IMG/VR virus record: IMGVR_UViG_3300020473_000013
Location: 62,001 to 126,000 of that record
Strand: one strand, 5' to 3'
From: a virus
Length of the DNA: 64,000 nt
Shown here: positions 1 through 9,273 of the stretch, one piece after another
Layout: every line of letters starts with the position of its first letter
How positions within the stretch are numbered: the stretch's first letter is position 1
Notes under the pieces: generated by a model
The model's input: the letters and a program-made list of their open reading frames with translations, nothing else
The model's database searches: none
What the model was told of the DNA's origin: nothing
Program-made: the position numbers and the translations under genes

Positions 1-2
1 AA

Positions 3-500
3 TCACCGGTTGTAGGCGATTGTGGCTAGGCTCCGAGAAACGTCAGGACCTTTAAGGAATACGTGATTGTCGATGCGACCGACAACATCGTATGCGTAGT
101 ACCAATTCGGAAGCGTGTTTAGCTTGTCCGGATTCAGGTAATGGGTAGAACCGGCGACGGGAGTCGAAGGCAGACCGTTGTACAAATAGGAATACACAAC
201 CTGCGCAGCTTCGAGGATTTCCTGTTCGGTGGGAGGGTCAATGAAGTCCATAGCACCGGGGTTTGTCCAAGAGAACTGCGCGGGGTCATGCACCACACCG
301 CACACCGTATCAGGGTAATCGGAGCGCGATACTCGCTCCATAGTGACCTCTATGACAGCCAGCTTTCCTTCAGGAGATTCGCCGCGAGCCTCGTACACCA
401 CGTTGTCGATAAGACAGTCGTGGGCTCGATACTGCATCGGTGATTCGTACAGGTCTACTACAACGGCCATCGGGATCAAAAGGCTAGCAATCGCGCTCAT
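3..500 (-). CDS. SleB-like cell wall hydrolase
   Basis: A 165-residue protein of the Hydrolase_2 (SleB/CwlJ) family, which cleaves peptidoglycan. The family signature is visible as YEARGE at about residues 37-42, then AVIEV, a CGVV segment and QFSW near residue 77. A hydrophobic stretch at residues 2-16 may be a signal or signal-anchor, so it could act in the periplasm. The ATG start has GGAG about 7 nt upstream. It lies directly behind a promoter/leader element at 532-581 and could serve lysis or tail-associated wall penetration. The family call is from motif order; the exact role is inferred. Confidence 0.8.
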   Translation of the reverse strand: MSAIASLLIPMAVVVDLYESPMQYRAHDCLIDNVVYEARGESPEGKLAVIEVTMERVSRSDYPDTVCGVVHDPAQFSWTNPGAMDFIDPPTEQEILEAAQVVYSYLYNGLPSTPVAGSTHYLNPDKLNTLPNWYYAYDVVGRIDNHVFLKGPDVSRSLATIAYNR

Positions 501-531
501 ACAATGTACTCCAGTTAAACATCATCTATGA

Positions 532-581
532 CCGTTACCAACTTTAGTAACGGTCGCTCTGCTCTTACGACCAGTATATCA
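532..581 (-). promoter_or_regulatory. Extended -10 promoter with GTAACGG leader box (copy 1)
   Basis: On the minus strand an extended -10 TGATATACT lies at 573-581, followed 33 nt later by a GTTGGTAACGG box (532-540). In this copy the box closes a 9-bp hairpin, GACCGTTAC with GTAACGGTC. It precedes the hydrolase gene by 32 nt. It is one of eight related elements in the window. Confidence 0.6.
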
Positions 582-592
582 CATCTTGGCGC

Positions 593-2125
593 CTAGTGCA
601 TGTCGCTTAGGGCTTCGATGAGGCTGCGCTTGAACTCGTCGTCTGGCACTGTGATGATGTCACCGAAGGAGGCGACAACAATGTTGGCGTATCGGTCGAA
701 GTCGATTCGACCTTGAAAGGACTCCTTGTCATACCCGTGAGCAATGTATCGGACAGCACGTTCTCCGTCCAACCTCTCCTTCAACATCACCTTACGCATA
801 CGTTTGAAGGTAGGGCTAGTTATCAGGTGTCGGTCTTGAATGTCGGACCAATAGTCGTGTGCGAACTTGCGCTCATCCGCAGTCAGCAAGGTCTCCGACT
901 GCCTTACGGAATCCCGAATCGCGGCATGGTCCTTGTCGGATAGTAGGCCAGCAAGCACCAGTATTGCGCCCATAAACCTATCGTAAGGTTGGTCAATGAT
1001 AGTTGTGCTAGTGTGGACAGCGGATTCCACCGAGCTGCGCACATCACCGTGAACTTGGCGCAGGTCCTCCTGCTTTGCGATCTTGATGTCTGACAGTATA
1101 GAATTTACAACTTTGTCATTCTTCGGGAACGCAAACAGGCGTTTGGATTTAGGTAGGGACTTTTTGGCCGTCAACCGATTGCCACGATATGCGTAAGAGC
1201 TGGTCGTCTTTCCGTAGGTATACCCCTGAACGGAAATGCGGTACCTGACTCGTATACTCTCCAGAAGCTCAGGGACCTGAGGCTTGAACGGGTGCGCCGA
1301 ATGAAGTATCACGTACCGATCCTGCGGCATTTCGACAAGGAGGACATACTCAGGTTGAGCGAGTGTCGCCTCCTTAATGTCGTTCTCCGTTACGTCAATG
1401 TTGTATCCAAACTTGTTAAGGCGGTGCATGTCTTCCAAGAACAGAGGACCGTGATCCGCGTTCGCGTACCTGCGGTCCTGATCCTCAAAGAGACGCTTGT
1501 GGTGCTTAATGTGGATCATTTCGTGGAGCACGATGGAACAGATGCGCGGTATATCCGTCAATGCTCGCTTGCTAATCCGCAGCTTGTATTCCACATTGAC
1601 GGGCGAATGAGCGCGAGTGACGGCTTGTCCAGAAAGACGAGTAGATTCCGACAACTGGACGGTGAGTTTTGACGGAAGCTCATTATCGAAATGGAGCTTG
1701 TTGAAGTAGTGATACAGGCGAAGGATGTCAGCCTTCTTAGGAGGCATCGGTATGCTTGGAAAGTATTTGGAAGGCTTAGCCTGAGGCTGTCCTTCGGGTA
1801 CGTGCGTGCGTGTCTTGCGCGCAGGCTTTTTCTTGTCCAAACCACCGACCCCAGGAGTCAGCTTCACACCACGAATGGTTGCCTTGTAGCCCGTCGAGCG
1901 ACGAACGACTTTAGCGACTTCCTTCTCCGTGAGGGTGAAGTTGACCTTGGGGTTGGTAATGTCGATCAGTTTGTACTGACCTCGATACTTCCGAATGCCG
2001 AATCGGTCGTTATACTGGAGCTCCAGATCATGTGTCCTATTATGATCGTTGAACTCCAGATGCTTTTTCGACTTGAACCTGTACCATTCGTATTTGTCCA
2101 ATGAGGCAGACAGTGACACGTACAT
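593..2125 (-). CDS. SprT-like zinc metalloprotease-family protein with extra N-terminal domain
   Basis: A 510-residue protein. Residues about 131-237 form a SprT-like domain: FNKLHFDNELP, then HEMIH at 201-205 and a third ligand H225 in a HGPLF context. SprT/Spartan proteins act on DNA-protein adducts, though in phages the substrate is unknown. Residues 1-95 form a separate domain that closely resembles the N-terminus of the KTSC protein at 9274-10071 (shared pattern FGI..RG then GY...I.G.K). The C-terminal 270 residues are unrecognised. It sits between the wall hydrolase and the fibre genes, so it may be a virion or late protein. Confidence 0.75.
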   Translation of the reverse strand: MYVSLSASLDKYEWYRFKSKKHLEFNDHNRTHDLELQYNDRFGIRKYRGQYKLIDITNPKVNFTLTEKEVAKVVRRSTGYKATIRGVKLTPGVGGLDKKKPARKTRTHVPEGQPQAKPSKYFPSIPMPPKKADILRLYHYFNKLHFDNELPSKLTVQLSESTRLSGQAVTRAHSPVNVEYKLRISKRALTDIPRICSIVLHEMIHIKHHKRLFEDQDRRYANADHGPLFLEDMHRLNKFGYNIDVTENDIKEATLAQPEYVLLVEMPQDRYVILHSAHPFKPQVPELLESIRVRYRISVQGYTYGKTTSSYAYRGNRLTAKKSLPKSKRLFAFPKNDKVVNSILSDIKIAKQEDLRQVHGDVRSSVESAVHTSTTIIDQPYDRFMGAILVLAGLLSDKDHAAIRDSVRQSETLLTADERKFAHDYWSDIQDRHLITSPTFKRMRKVMLKERLDGERAVRYIAHGYDKESFQGRIDFDRYANIVVASFGDIITVPDDEFKRSLIEALSDMH

Positions 2126-2137
2126 GGGTAGGTACCT

Positions 2138-2545
2138 TTAGAAGAAGACGATGTTGGCGAAGCCGGCCTGAGGACTGACGAACGTTACGGTGATGGTATT
2201 CTCCTCGATCACCAGATCATCGCACAGGATTTCCCGCATGTCAGTGTCCAACAAAGTGACGACTGCGTTAGTGCTGCCTTTCCCGTGTTCGATGGTCCAC
2301 GTAGCCGCAGGAGTGTTCGCTGCGAAGGAGTACCCGTTAGCGCCTCCGGAACCGGACGGAGCAGGGACGCTTGTGAGCTTCCCGTTTACCATCATCGGGA
2401 TATGACCTTCGGCTAAGCTCAAGCCTCCTAATTGACGAGGACCCGCACCACGGCGCAAGATGACGGACTCCTGCGGAACGTCTTCGGCCATGTACGGACG
2501 TTTGGGCAGCTCCAACTGGATGAAGTTTTCAAAGCTGTTAGCCAT
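2138..2545 (-). CDS. Small structural-like protein downstream of fibre gene
   Basis: 135 residues from ATG at 2545; GAGGAG of the preceding gene's last codons is its ribosome site, and only one base separates it from that gene's stop. A longer upstream reading is possible but lacks a ribosome site. The sequence is Gly/Ser/Asn-rich in the middle (about residues 65-80) and ends in a short beta-rich segment, typical of small tail-fibre-associated proteins. Tight coupling to the 679-residue Ig-like gene suggests they assemble together. No known family recognised. Confidence 0.75.
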   Translation of the reverse strand: MANSFENFIQLELPKRPYMAEDVPQESVILRRGAGPRQLGGLSLAEGHIPMMVNGKLTSVPAPSGSGGANGYSFAANTPAATWTIEHGKGSTNAVVTLLDTDMREILCDDLVIEENTITVTFVSPQAGFANIVFF

Positions 2546-2546
2546 G

Positions 2547-4586
2547 TCAGAGACTCTCCTCAATATCAACCTGGAGGGTGCCCGAGGTGTTGGCAGAGGC
2601 AAAGGCATCATCGCTCAACCAAAGATGCGTTCCACCCGACGGAGCGTAGTTGCCTTCGGAGTCAACGATGGAGTATGCGCCCACCGCATCCCGAGTATCG
2701 GTACGGAGTTCAAGCATGGAATCCGACCCGGTGTAGTTCGCGCTAGTGTTGATGGCATTGTACACTTCGACTCCGATAGGAGCCAGACGTGCGAATGCCG
2801 GGAACGTCACGGTGCGTAGCTCGAAGCCTGCCACAGCGTAGTCGCCCAGACCGCTAAAGTCCGTTGTCTCCAAATTGGCGATGTTGGTAGCGGAGAAGTT
2901 GGAGAGCGCAGCAGGGCCGCGGGCGTCAGAGTTGGTCACGCGCAGGGTACGCGCCCAGGTCACCGAGTCCATCTGCTCCCAGTCGTCTACCCAAGAGCCG
3001 ATCTCAGGGTCCAGAACAGGAGCGTTCTCGATAATCTGGTCGAACTCTACGATCACTGGATATTCTGAGCCTGTTTCAGACGTGGCAATATGCGGAATCT
3101 GATCGCCGGTCCCTACAGGAAGTCCGGGATTCTGGAACGACACCTGATGCGGAGCAATCACACCGCTGGAGTCCGTACGGTACACGTACCAGTCTACATC
3201 ATCCTTGCGAACAATGAGAGGACCATACGTATTACCCACAGACCCGTCCTCGGGCCATGTAGCGCCCTCCCAACCGCCGGAAATACCAGAGGAAAGATCG
3301 ACGAAAGACGCTTCGCCCAAGGCCGCAGGATACGCAAAGAACCCGTACATGGGATCAGGAGCTTCGAGCATGAAGTCTTGGTTGTCAGTGCTGTCGAACT
3401 GGTTGGTCAGAAGGTCGATGTCTTCCGCAGTCTCCACGCGGGTCTGGGCGAGCGCACCGAAGCGCGGGTAGTCTGACACCTCGCGGGTGTTCTTACCGAG
3501 AATGGAGCCGACGATCTCCACGCTAACGACGGATGCCGCAACGCTGGCAATTTTCAGATCATAGGTCTTCTCGACAAATGAACCATTGGCCGTGCGCGAA
3601 GCTGTCACAGTGACGCCGCCTTCGAGGCTGTACGCGCCTTGGGTGACTGTAAGGAGACGGGTATTAAGGACCTCCGTCTCACCTCCGCTAGCGTCTCCAT
3701 AGTCGAACGCAAAGGTCATCGCGTCCTGATTGGAGAACGTAACGTTGGCGGTCACGGTATCACCCATGCCGAGAGCGTCAGTGCCTGTGCTGTAGCCGGT
3801 AAACGTAACATCGATTGACGGGTACGTCTGGTCCAGCGTGAGAGCAGAGGTCTCAGCCGGAGCGCCGATAGTCCCTAGTTGGTTCACACCTGCCACACGG
3901 ATGGGAAAAGACCCTACCCGATCAGAGATAACGACTGTGCCGGAGAACGTGCGAAGACCTGCTCCTCCGCTGTCGGCCGCACCGAGGACGAAAGAACCAG
4001 ACTCTCCAGCACCAGAGCCAAGAACGATCAGGTCCACGGCGACATTATCGACAGTGCCGGACACCTGCACTTCGTCCCCTTGTTTCACTGAGGTCTGACC
4101 TGCAGGGGTACTGTCTATACTAATAGTGCCGGCAGGAGGACCTAGCGCATCTACGGTGATGTCGATAGTAGAGCTACCGCCAGCGGATGACGTTACCTCT
4201 ACCTCACCGCTAACAGCAAGGGAAACGTCGGCATAACCGTAGAACAGACGCCGATCGCCTTCGACCTCTTGCAGTTCGGCTTGTACGCCGTCCACCTGCA
4301 CGGTCGGGTTGTAGAATGAGGACCCGCCCTCTGCCAGAAAGTGGATACGCAGCTCCGCGGTATCACTTACACAACTCAAGAGAACTTGGTCGGCAGGGAT
4401 GGTATCCGCATATACGCGATTGCCGACGTTACCACTTCCGACAGGTTCCACACCTGTGATGAACACAGGACGAGCACCCGAAGTCGCAAGCGATTCAAGA
4501 TCGCCTAGACGCACAGGGTGCTGCGGATCAGTCGGAGAACGGGTCAGCTTTACCTCGCCCAGAATTTCAAGGTCATGTGCTTTCAC
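2547..4586 (-). CDS. Tail fibre-like structural protein with Ig-like repeats
   Basis: 679 residues starting at GTG behind AGGAGG. The first 40 residues (DLEILGEVKLTRSPTDP, QHPVRLGDLE) look like the N-terminal attachment segment of phage fibre proteins. Residues about 150-330 contain repeated bacterial Ig-like beta-sandwich patterns (GTISIDSTPAG, VSGTVDN, TVTANVTFSNQD). The rest is beta-rich with many Thr/Ser/Gly. No enzymatic motif was seen. It probably forms part of a fibre or other adsorption structure. The family level is inferred from composition and context. Confidence 0.65.
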   Translation of the reverse strand: MKAHDLEILGEVKLTRSPTDPQHPVRLGDLESLATSGARPVFITGVEPVGSGNVGNRVYADTIPADQVLLSCVSDTAELRIHFLAEGGSSFYNPTVQVDGVQAELQEVEGDRRLFYGYADVSLAVSGEVEVTSSAGGSSTIDITVDALGPPAGTISIDSTPAGQTSVKQGDEVQVSGTVDNVAVDLIVLGSGAGESGSFVLGAADSGGAGLRTFSGTVVISDRVGSFPIRVAGVNQLGTIGAPAETSALTLDQTYPSIDVTFTGYSTGTDALGMGDTVTANVTFSNQDAMTFAFDYGDASGGETEVLNTRLLTVTQGAYSLEGGVTVTASRTANGSFVEKTYDLKIASVAASVVSVEIVGSILGKNTREVSDYPRFGALAQTRVETAEDIDLLTNQFDSTDNQDFMLEAPDPMYGFFAYPAALGEASFVDLSSGISGGWEGATWPEDGSVGNTYGPLIVRKDDVDWYVYRTDSSGVIAPHQVSFQNPGLPVGTGDQIPHIATSETGSEYPVIVEFDQIIENAPVLDPEIGSWVDDWEQMDSVTWARTLRVTNSDARGPAALSNFSATNIANLETTDFSGLGDYAVAGFELRTVTFPAFARLAPIGVEVYNAINTSANYTGSDSMLELRTDTRDAVGAYSIVDSEGNYAPSGGTHLWLSDDAFASANTSGTLQVDIEESL

Positions 4587-4599
4587 CTGATCCTCCTAT

Positions 4600-4633
4600 A
4601 GAAAACAAGAAGGGGCCCAAAAGGCCCCCTTCT
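4600..4633 (-). terminator. Intrinsic terminator
   Basis: On the minus strand AGAAGGGG and CCCCTTCT (4608-4633) form a GC-rich stem with a TTTT-containing loop, followed by TGTTTTC. It lies between the 88-residue gene and the fibre gene. Confidence 0.75.
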
Positions 4634-4634
4634 A

Positions 4635-4901
4635 CTAGGAAATTTCTAACGCATGGCGGAACAGATCGTTGTAGGTATCGCAAACAAGGACCTGCTCACC
4701 GTTGGTAACCGCAGCCTTCACGGCCGACTTGGCATTTTTGCACTTGTACCGATAATCGGCGTCGTGTTGGAGAGGCGCGAACATGGCTGAGTTCTTGGGG
4801 CCAGAAGCCAAGACATAAACATGCCTCTCGGTGACGAAAGCTACGATCCGACGTGAGATTTTCACTTCGTCCAGGTTGCTGCTTGTTAAATTAGTTACCA
4901 T
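4635..4901 (-). CDS. Hypothetical protein, 88 aa
   Basis: Not recognised. The ATG at 4901 is preferred over a GTG three codons upstream because AAGGAG lies 11 nt before the ATG but only 2 nt before the GTG. The sequence has a short beta-rich N-terminal half and a Cys/Lys-containing middle (YKCKNAKSAVKAAV). It is the last gene before a strong terminator in the structural region. Confidence 0.7.
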   Translation of the reverse strand: MVTNLTSSNLDEVKISRRIVAFVTERHVYVLASGPKNSAMFAPLQHDADYRYKCKNAKSAVKAAVTNGEQVLVCDTYNDLFRHALEIS

Positions 4902-4919
4902 TGGGAGCACTTCTCCTTA

Positions 4920-5282
4920 TCAGCGCATTGATACCTTGAACACGATGTTGCCCTCACGCAGGGAGTGAGGGTACTTGTTGAGGAGTTCCGACTCGCGGGC
5001 CTCCAGTTCATCCATCCGGTCGAAAAACGGCTGCTTCTCGTCGGACGAAATAGAGTCGTCGTTGATCTTCGGCTTGAGGCGGTCCATCTGCTGGCGAACA
5101 TGGACCAGTTGCTTTTCCCGCTCGTTCAGGTAGTTAGGGAATACCTGAGCCGCGTTGGCGTGAGCCAAGCACGCCTTGAGTTCACTCGGCGTCAGAGCGA
5201 TGTGGGATACACGACTGTCTTTCTTGCACTGATCGATTAGGCCCTGGAGTTCCTCCAGAACATCATGATATACGAGACGCAT
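4920..5282 (-). CDS. Hypothetical alpha-helical protein, 120 aa
   Basis: Not recognised. It is mostly helical, with a charged heptad-like stretch at about residues 55-100 (REKQLVHVRQQMDRLK and MDELEARESELLNKY) that may form a coiled coil. The ATG follows GAGGTGACCG, overlapping the end of the preceding gene. Its position between spike and fibre genes suggests a baseplate or tail accessory protein. Confidence 0.75.
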   Translation of the reverse strand: MRLVYHDVLEELQGLIDQCKKDSRVSHIALTPSELKACLAHANAAQVFPNYLNEREKQLVHVRQQMDRLKPKINDDSISSDEKQPFFDRMDELEARESELLNKYPHSLREGNIVFKVSMR

Positions 5283-5290
5283 CGGTCACC

Positions 5291-5488
5291 TCATGTAAGG
5301 TAGGTTGCAGGAACAGGTGACAAGAACCGGGAAGTGGGAGGCTTGGGCCACACCTTGAATCCCTTGTATACGTTCCTGTCAAACATAGGGTCAACCGACT
5401 TGATGTTGTCGGTCATAGCAGGGTCATGCTGGCGGGCTCCCCAAATCGTAAACGTGTTGAGGTACGCCCGCTCCTCCAAGAGTTTCAA
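5291..5488 (-). CDS. Hypothetical protein, 65 aa, TTG start
   Basis: The start is TTG with AGGAG six bases upstream; no ATG lies nearby. The C-terminus is Pro-rich (KVWPKPPTSRFLSPVPATY). The segment DPMFDRNVYKGF occurs in the middle. It directly follows the spike gene and may be a small baseplate component similar to T4 baseplate wedge or spike accessory proteins, but this is inference from position only. Confidence 0.65.
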   Translation of the reverse strand: MKLLEERAYLNTFTIWGARQHDPAMTDNIKSVDPMFDRNVYKGFKVWPKPPTSRFLSPVPATYLT

Positions 5489-5497
5489 ATTAGTCTC

Positions 5498-6310
5498 CTA
5501 TCCGTTCGTCTCGGAACGAGTGCATTGAATCCTATGGAGAAGGTCGATAGTCTCCAAGCGGTTGCGCTGCACACGGAGAATGTCGTTACCTTCGATCACG
5601 GTCATCCTGTTCCCACGAATATGAGTGGTCTGATCACCTTTAACAAAGGTATGCTGATTGCCCGCGAAGCTCTTGGACATCAGGCCCTTGAAAGGAATGC
5701 GCTTCGCGGGTTTGGCTCGCAGATCACTCAAGACCGTCTCGGGGGCGTTCAGCAGGTACCCTGGAATGTCGTTCTTGCTGTCGGTGACGGTGAGCTGTTG
5801 GTTGCCCACGATATACTGATTAACGTCCCCAAGTACCGTCATATCCACATCGCCCGGATTGTTGAGGAATATCTCATTGGTCCGAGTGTCGATGATCATG
5901 TAACAACCGTTGGAGAACTTGAAGACTGCACGATCAGGGTAATTGACGTCCTGATGTTCAGGAAGGGCGACCTGTTCGTCTACCGTATAGCTAGTCCAGA
6001 CAGGGCGGTGTGGGTCTCCAGTAGGAAATTTGATTCCCACCTTGTGACCTTTCTTCGGCACCCATGCCATACCGCTGCGGTCTGTCGCGTTACCGCCTTC
6101 ATTGTACGCTCCGTCGGGGTGTCCAAATTCGGGAATGCTCCACGGAAGGTCATTATCCGGGATGCCGTCGAACACACCTTCGATGCGTGCTTGGATACGG
6201 CAGAGCTTACGCTGATCGTAGTTGTTCACCACCTCAGCTTCGTACACCATCTTAGGGTCCAAGCCCTGCCGCTGTAGATGCTTAGTAGCGTTAATCGTTC
6301 CGCCGGCCAT
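5498..6310 (-). CDS. Baseplate central spike protein, OB-fold and beta-helix
   Basis: 270 residues resembling the T4 gp5/VgrG-type spike. Residues about 20-115 have the OB-fold pattern (ARIEGV, LPWSIP, WVPKKGHKVGIKFP, PHRPVWTSY). After residue 125 come strands with a regular V-x-G/N repeat (GNQHTFVKGDQTTHIRG, GNRMTVIEGN), as in the triple-stranded beta-helix of membrane-piercing spikes. No lysozyme domain is present, unlike T4 gp5. It is expected to sit at the tip of a contractile tail tube. The start follows GGAG and overlaps the upstream stop region. Confidence 0.75.
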   Translation of the reverse strand: MAGGTINATKHLQRQGLDPKMVYEAEVVNNYDQRKLCRIQARIEGVFDGIPDNDLPWSIPEFGHPDGAYNEGGNATDRSGMAWVPKKGHKVGIKFPTGDPHRPVWTSYTVDEQVALPEHQDVNYPDRAVFKFSNGCYMIIDTRTNEIFLNNPGDVDMTVLGDVNQYIVGNQQLTVTDSKNDIPGYLLNAPETVLSDLRAKPAKRIPFKGLMSKSFAGNQHTFVKGDQTTHIRGNRMTVIEGNDILRVQRNRLETIDLLHRIQCTRSETNG

Positions 6311-6313
6311 AGG

Positions 6314-6529
6314 TCACTCCATGAGTGTTTCAACCAGCTCCTTCAGGTCTTGGTACTCCTCCTCGCTGACGTAGTGTTCGCGTAGGTTGAGCAGGAAGTC
6401 TCTGGAGCCTTCTGAGTCGAATCGGTTTACAATCTCCATAGCCACGACCGTATGCTGTCCCGCAGCACACAGGTTGGCTAGGCGTCGTGTGTCCTCCAAG
6501 GTGTTGAAAGCCTCGCGTGCGTTGCTCAC
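6314..6529 (-). CDS. Hypothetical protein, 71 aa
   Basis: Not recognised. The GTG start at 6529 overlaps the TGA of the preceding gene (GTGA) and has GAGG upstream. It is acidic at the C-terminus (VSEEEYQDLKELVETLME). It is part of the tightly overlapping block 7280-6314 between portal and spike genes. Confidence 0.65.
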   Translation of the reverse strand: MSNAREAFNTLEDTRRLANLCAAGQHTVVAMEIVNRFDSEGSRDFLLNLREHYVSEEEYQDLKELVETLME

Positions 6530-6900
6530 ACTTCCTCGCCTCGGATCGTCCAGTACAAGCATTTGGCGCGCACGTTAACGGACAGCAGCAGTACCGCCTT
6601 GTAGAACTTCTGGGCCGTATCAGGGTGCTGCACCTCCTCGTCGGTCATACCGCTGTACGCCAGCACGCTAGCTTCGGACAGGCAGTTCTTGAGGTAGAGA
6701 TCGACCTTGCCGCCCAATTGGGACTCGCACTGGCAGACCAGATTGGCATCCACAGCCAGATCGGGGTGGATGTCATCGACAACCTCGTCGCCGTGCATGA
6801 ACGGGTCTGCGTTGCTTGCGCCAAACATGTGGAGCCAAGCGGCGCGCTCGTTCTCCTCCATCAGGTCCCAGTTCTGCGAACGGAATTCGGACGGGGTCAT
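6526..6900 (-). CDS. Hypothetical protein, 124 aa
   Basis: Not recognised. It starts at an ATGA overlap with the preceding stop, with AAGGAG upstream. It contains CQCES near residue 59 and a further Cys at about 88, 115. It is predicted mostly helical. Its position after the portal suggests a head or tail completion or chaperone role, unproven. Confidence 0.75.
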   Translation of the reverse strand: MTPSEFRSQNWDLMEENERAAWLHMFGASNADPFMHGDEVVDDIHPDLAVDANLVCQCESQLGGKVDLYLKNCLSEASVLAYSGMTDEEVQHPDTAQKFYKAVLLLSVNVRAKCLYWTIRGEEV

Positions 6901-7280
6901 AGCTCGTTCTCCTTGCTGTGGCGACGGAAGCCCTCTTCCTTCAACACTAGGTCGAGGTCATCGTCTGATGTCATAGCATGGTCGATGGTGTTGCGCACAT
7001 GGTACAGCAGGAAGACCTCATCTGAGACCATGTACTGCATTTCGATACGGCGGAGTTGGCCATCCACGTATCTAAGGACGGACACCTCCCATTCAAGATC
7101 GAGGTGCTCGCCTTCCACGGTGCTCATGGGCTTGATGCCTACGAGGGCGCCTTCCGTTTGAAAAGTGCCGGTGTAGTCGTCGAGGATGGCCTGCTGGTGC
7201 TCAGGGTTATCGACCTGGGGAACACCATCTCGGACGATAACCCCTTCGTTGAATTTGCGGAGTAGCTGCTTGTACAGCAT
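6897..7280 (-). CDS. Hypothetical protein, 127 aa
   Basis: Not recognised. A beta-rich middle (LDLEWEVSVLRYVDGQLRRI) is followed by a charged tail. The start follows a GGGGG ribosome site 10 nt after the portal stop. Likely a small virion or assembly factor from its place between portal and spike; no motif supports a more precise role. Confidence 0.75.
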   Translation of the reverse strand: MLYKQLLRKFNEGVIVRDGVPQVDNPEHQQAILDDYTGTFQTEGALVGIKPMSTVEGEHLDLEWEVSVLRYVDGQLRRIEMQYMVSDEVFLLYHVRNTIDHAMTSDDDLDLVLKEEGFRRHSKENEL

Positions 7281-7290
7281 GATGTCCCCC

Positions 7291-9213
7291 TCAGAAAGTG
7301 CGCGTATTGGGATTCTCTTTCTTCGGCGTAACCGACTTGTGCGTCAGAGGAGTCTTGCCTTTCTTGGTGACCTCACCGAGCGCGCGGGCAATCTCACGGT
7401 TAGCACGTTCGTTGGCACGCTTCTGATCGTGGATGTATTGCTTCTTACCGGTCTTGGTGCGACCTACGATCTCTTCCTGCTCGCCAAAGTCACGCTGAGC
7501 GAGCGACGGGCGACGACCGTTGCCTTGAGCCAGAACGGATGAGCGGCCGCCTTGTGCGTAGTCAAGCAGACCGTTCAGGTTATCGTTACCGCCGGAGGCG
7601 AAGGCACTGCCGTCGTCACCCTCCTGCTTGGGGCCGTACTTGGACTTGATCTCGCCGACCTGCTTGCTGTACTCAGACACACGTTTCAACAGGTCCAGAT
7701 CGTCATCGGAGTCTGCAAGCAGGCTGTCCAGGTTGAAACCACCTGCTGCGGCCATGGCGCGAAGCGGTACTGGTATTCCCTTGTCGGTGAGCTGCTGGAG
7801 CATGTCCAGGTACTGGCTGTCGCCTTCGGGCTTGAGCTGTTTCGACCAGTGGACGTTGGGGATCAGCAGGCGGGTACCGTTCGCCATCTTGTCCAGATTC
7901 GCCGACATGTTGTCGCTGTCGAGCAGGCCTTCCTTACGGATCAGCTTGCCTCGATCGTTCACGGTGAAGCCGTTGACGAGACTAACCAGCGGGAAAATCT
8001 TATTGTAGAACAGCTTGCGGGTAATCATGTCGCGATACGCGCGGATGCTTTCGATGAACACCGTCAGGCTGCTGTCCGCCGTGGCATAGTTGGCGTCACC
8101 ACTAAGGAACGACTCGCTGATACCCATGGCGCGGAGCTTGAACGTAGCGGTGCTGTCCCAGGTGTCGGTCACCTTCCAGAAGTCACCACCCTGGCGAATC
8201 TCCTCAGAGGTCACACCGAGACGAGTAGCGATGATGGCACCGAGAGGGTCGGCGTCAGCGTTCATAAACAGCTCGGTCATGAACTCCATATCGGCCACGG
8301 TCGGCTCCCACTGGTCACCGTCGCCCAAACTCAGATGTAGGATACCACGCTGACGACGGCTGGACTCAACTAGCGTACCACGGAACAGATTCTTCTCGAT
8401 CAAGTAAATCGGGAGAATGCGTCGGAAGAACGAGACACCTTCACCTGTTGTGAATGTCTTGCGCGGAATGTAGACCGTGGTCAGAGGGTCCAGCTCCAGG
8501 GCATCCTGAGTCAGGAGACCAATGATGTCCTCACCAAGGCGCTCCTTCAAGCTCTCGACACGAGAGCTTGAACCAGTGAGCGTTGCGCGAACCTCCTCAG
8601 GAATGGCAACTGTGATAATCGGGTCCTGTCCGTAGAACGGCAGGCTGTCGATCTTCGCGTTGTCATGACGGTGAGGCATGATGTCGAAGAACCGCTTAGA
8701 CGTGCGGTTGAACAACATGCTGCCGATGAACGCTCCATCCACGAGGTGATCCGTACTCAGGTGAGGCAGGATCGTGCGCACGCCGAGACGGTCGATAGTC
8801 TCCTGGAACGTGCGCAGGGCCCGCTTATCAGACACACCGCCTAGTGTGAAGTCCGAGAACGGTAGAGTGGAGAGCATGTCCACCGCAGAGCCACACACCG
8901 AGTCATTGTAGTAGATGTCCCGGTAGAGACGGTTGACCAGCTTCTTTTGCTCCAAGTCCTCAGAGAACACGATGTCCTTGAGGAGCGGATCAATGTCGAT
9001 CTCCAGAGGCATCTGGCCAACGCTGGTGTTCGTCATACTGGTCGCCGAGGCTTGGGCGCGCCAGTCATTGCCCGTCGTGCCTTTCGGCTGCGCAGGCTGC
9101 GACTTGTGAGAGTTGGCGCTATTCGTGCCTAGCCCACTCCCGTCGCTTGGTTTTCCCACTCTCCGTGAGTCCACCTGATCGGTGTTCACGGAGGGGCGCT
9201 TGAATTTCATCAT
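7291..9213 (-). CDS. Portal vertex protein
   Basis: 640 residues. The N-terminal 60 residues are low complexity. The core from about residue 75 reads like myophage portals: LVNRLYRDIYYNDSVCGSAV, then LVDGAFIGSMLFN, FDIMPHRHDNAKI, and ILPIYLIEKNLFRGTLVES, with a helical stem and a flexible C-terminus rich in Asp/Gly/Lys. Portals form the dodecameric DNA gate and bind terminase, encoded two genes upstream here. A TGTAAATA promoter motif lies 45 nt before the start. Identification rests on overall pattern and context rather than on a short diagnostic motif. Confidence 0.75.
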   Translation of the reverse strand: MMKFKRPSVNTDQVDSRRVGKPSDGSGLGTNSANSHKSQPAQPKGTTGNDWRAQASATSMTNTSVGQMPLEIDIDPLLKDIVFSEDLEQKKLVNRLYRDIYYNDSVCGSAVDMLSTLPFSDFTLGGVSDKRALRTFQETIDRLGVRTILPHLSTDHLVDGAFIGSMLFNRTSKRFFDIMPHRHDNAKIDSLPFYGQDPIITVAIPEEVRATLTGSSSRVESLKERLGEDIIGLLTQDALELDPLTTVYIPRKTFTTGEGVSFFRRILPIYLIEKNLFRGTLVESSRRQRGILHLSLGDGDQWEPTVADMEFMTELFMNADADPLGAIIATRLGVTSEEIRQGGDFWKVTDTWDSTATFKLRAMGISESFLSGDANYATADSSLTVFIESIRAYRDMITRKLFYNKIFPLVSLVNGFTVNDRGKLIRKEGLLDSDNMSANLDKMANGTRLLIPNVHWSKQLKPEGDSQYLDMLQQLTDKGIPVPLRAMAAAGGFNLDSLLADSDDDLDLLKRVSEYSKQVGEIKSKYGPKQEGDDGSAFASGGNDNLNGLLDYAQGGRSSVLAQGNGRRPSLAQRDFGEQEEIVGRTKTGKKQYIHDQKRANERANREIARALGEVTKKGKTPLTHKSVTPKKENPNTRTF

Positions 9214-9257
9214 GGGTACAATTTACCTTGAACAGTGAGTTTACCGCTTCTGGTATG

Positions 9258-9265
9258 TATTTACA
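9258..9265 (-). promoter_or_regulatory. TGTAAATA late-type promoter motif before portal
   Basis: On the minus strand GGTGTAAATACATACC occurs just after the KTSC gene stop and 45 nt before the portal ATG. It resembles T4 late promoters (TATAAATA) and matches other copies in the window. Confidence 0.5.
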
Positions 9266-9273
9266 CCGTTGAA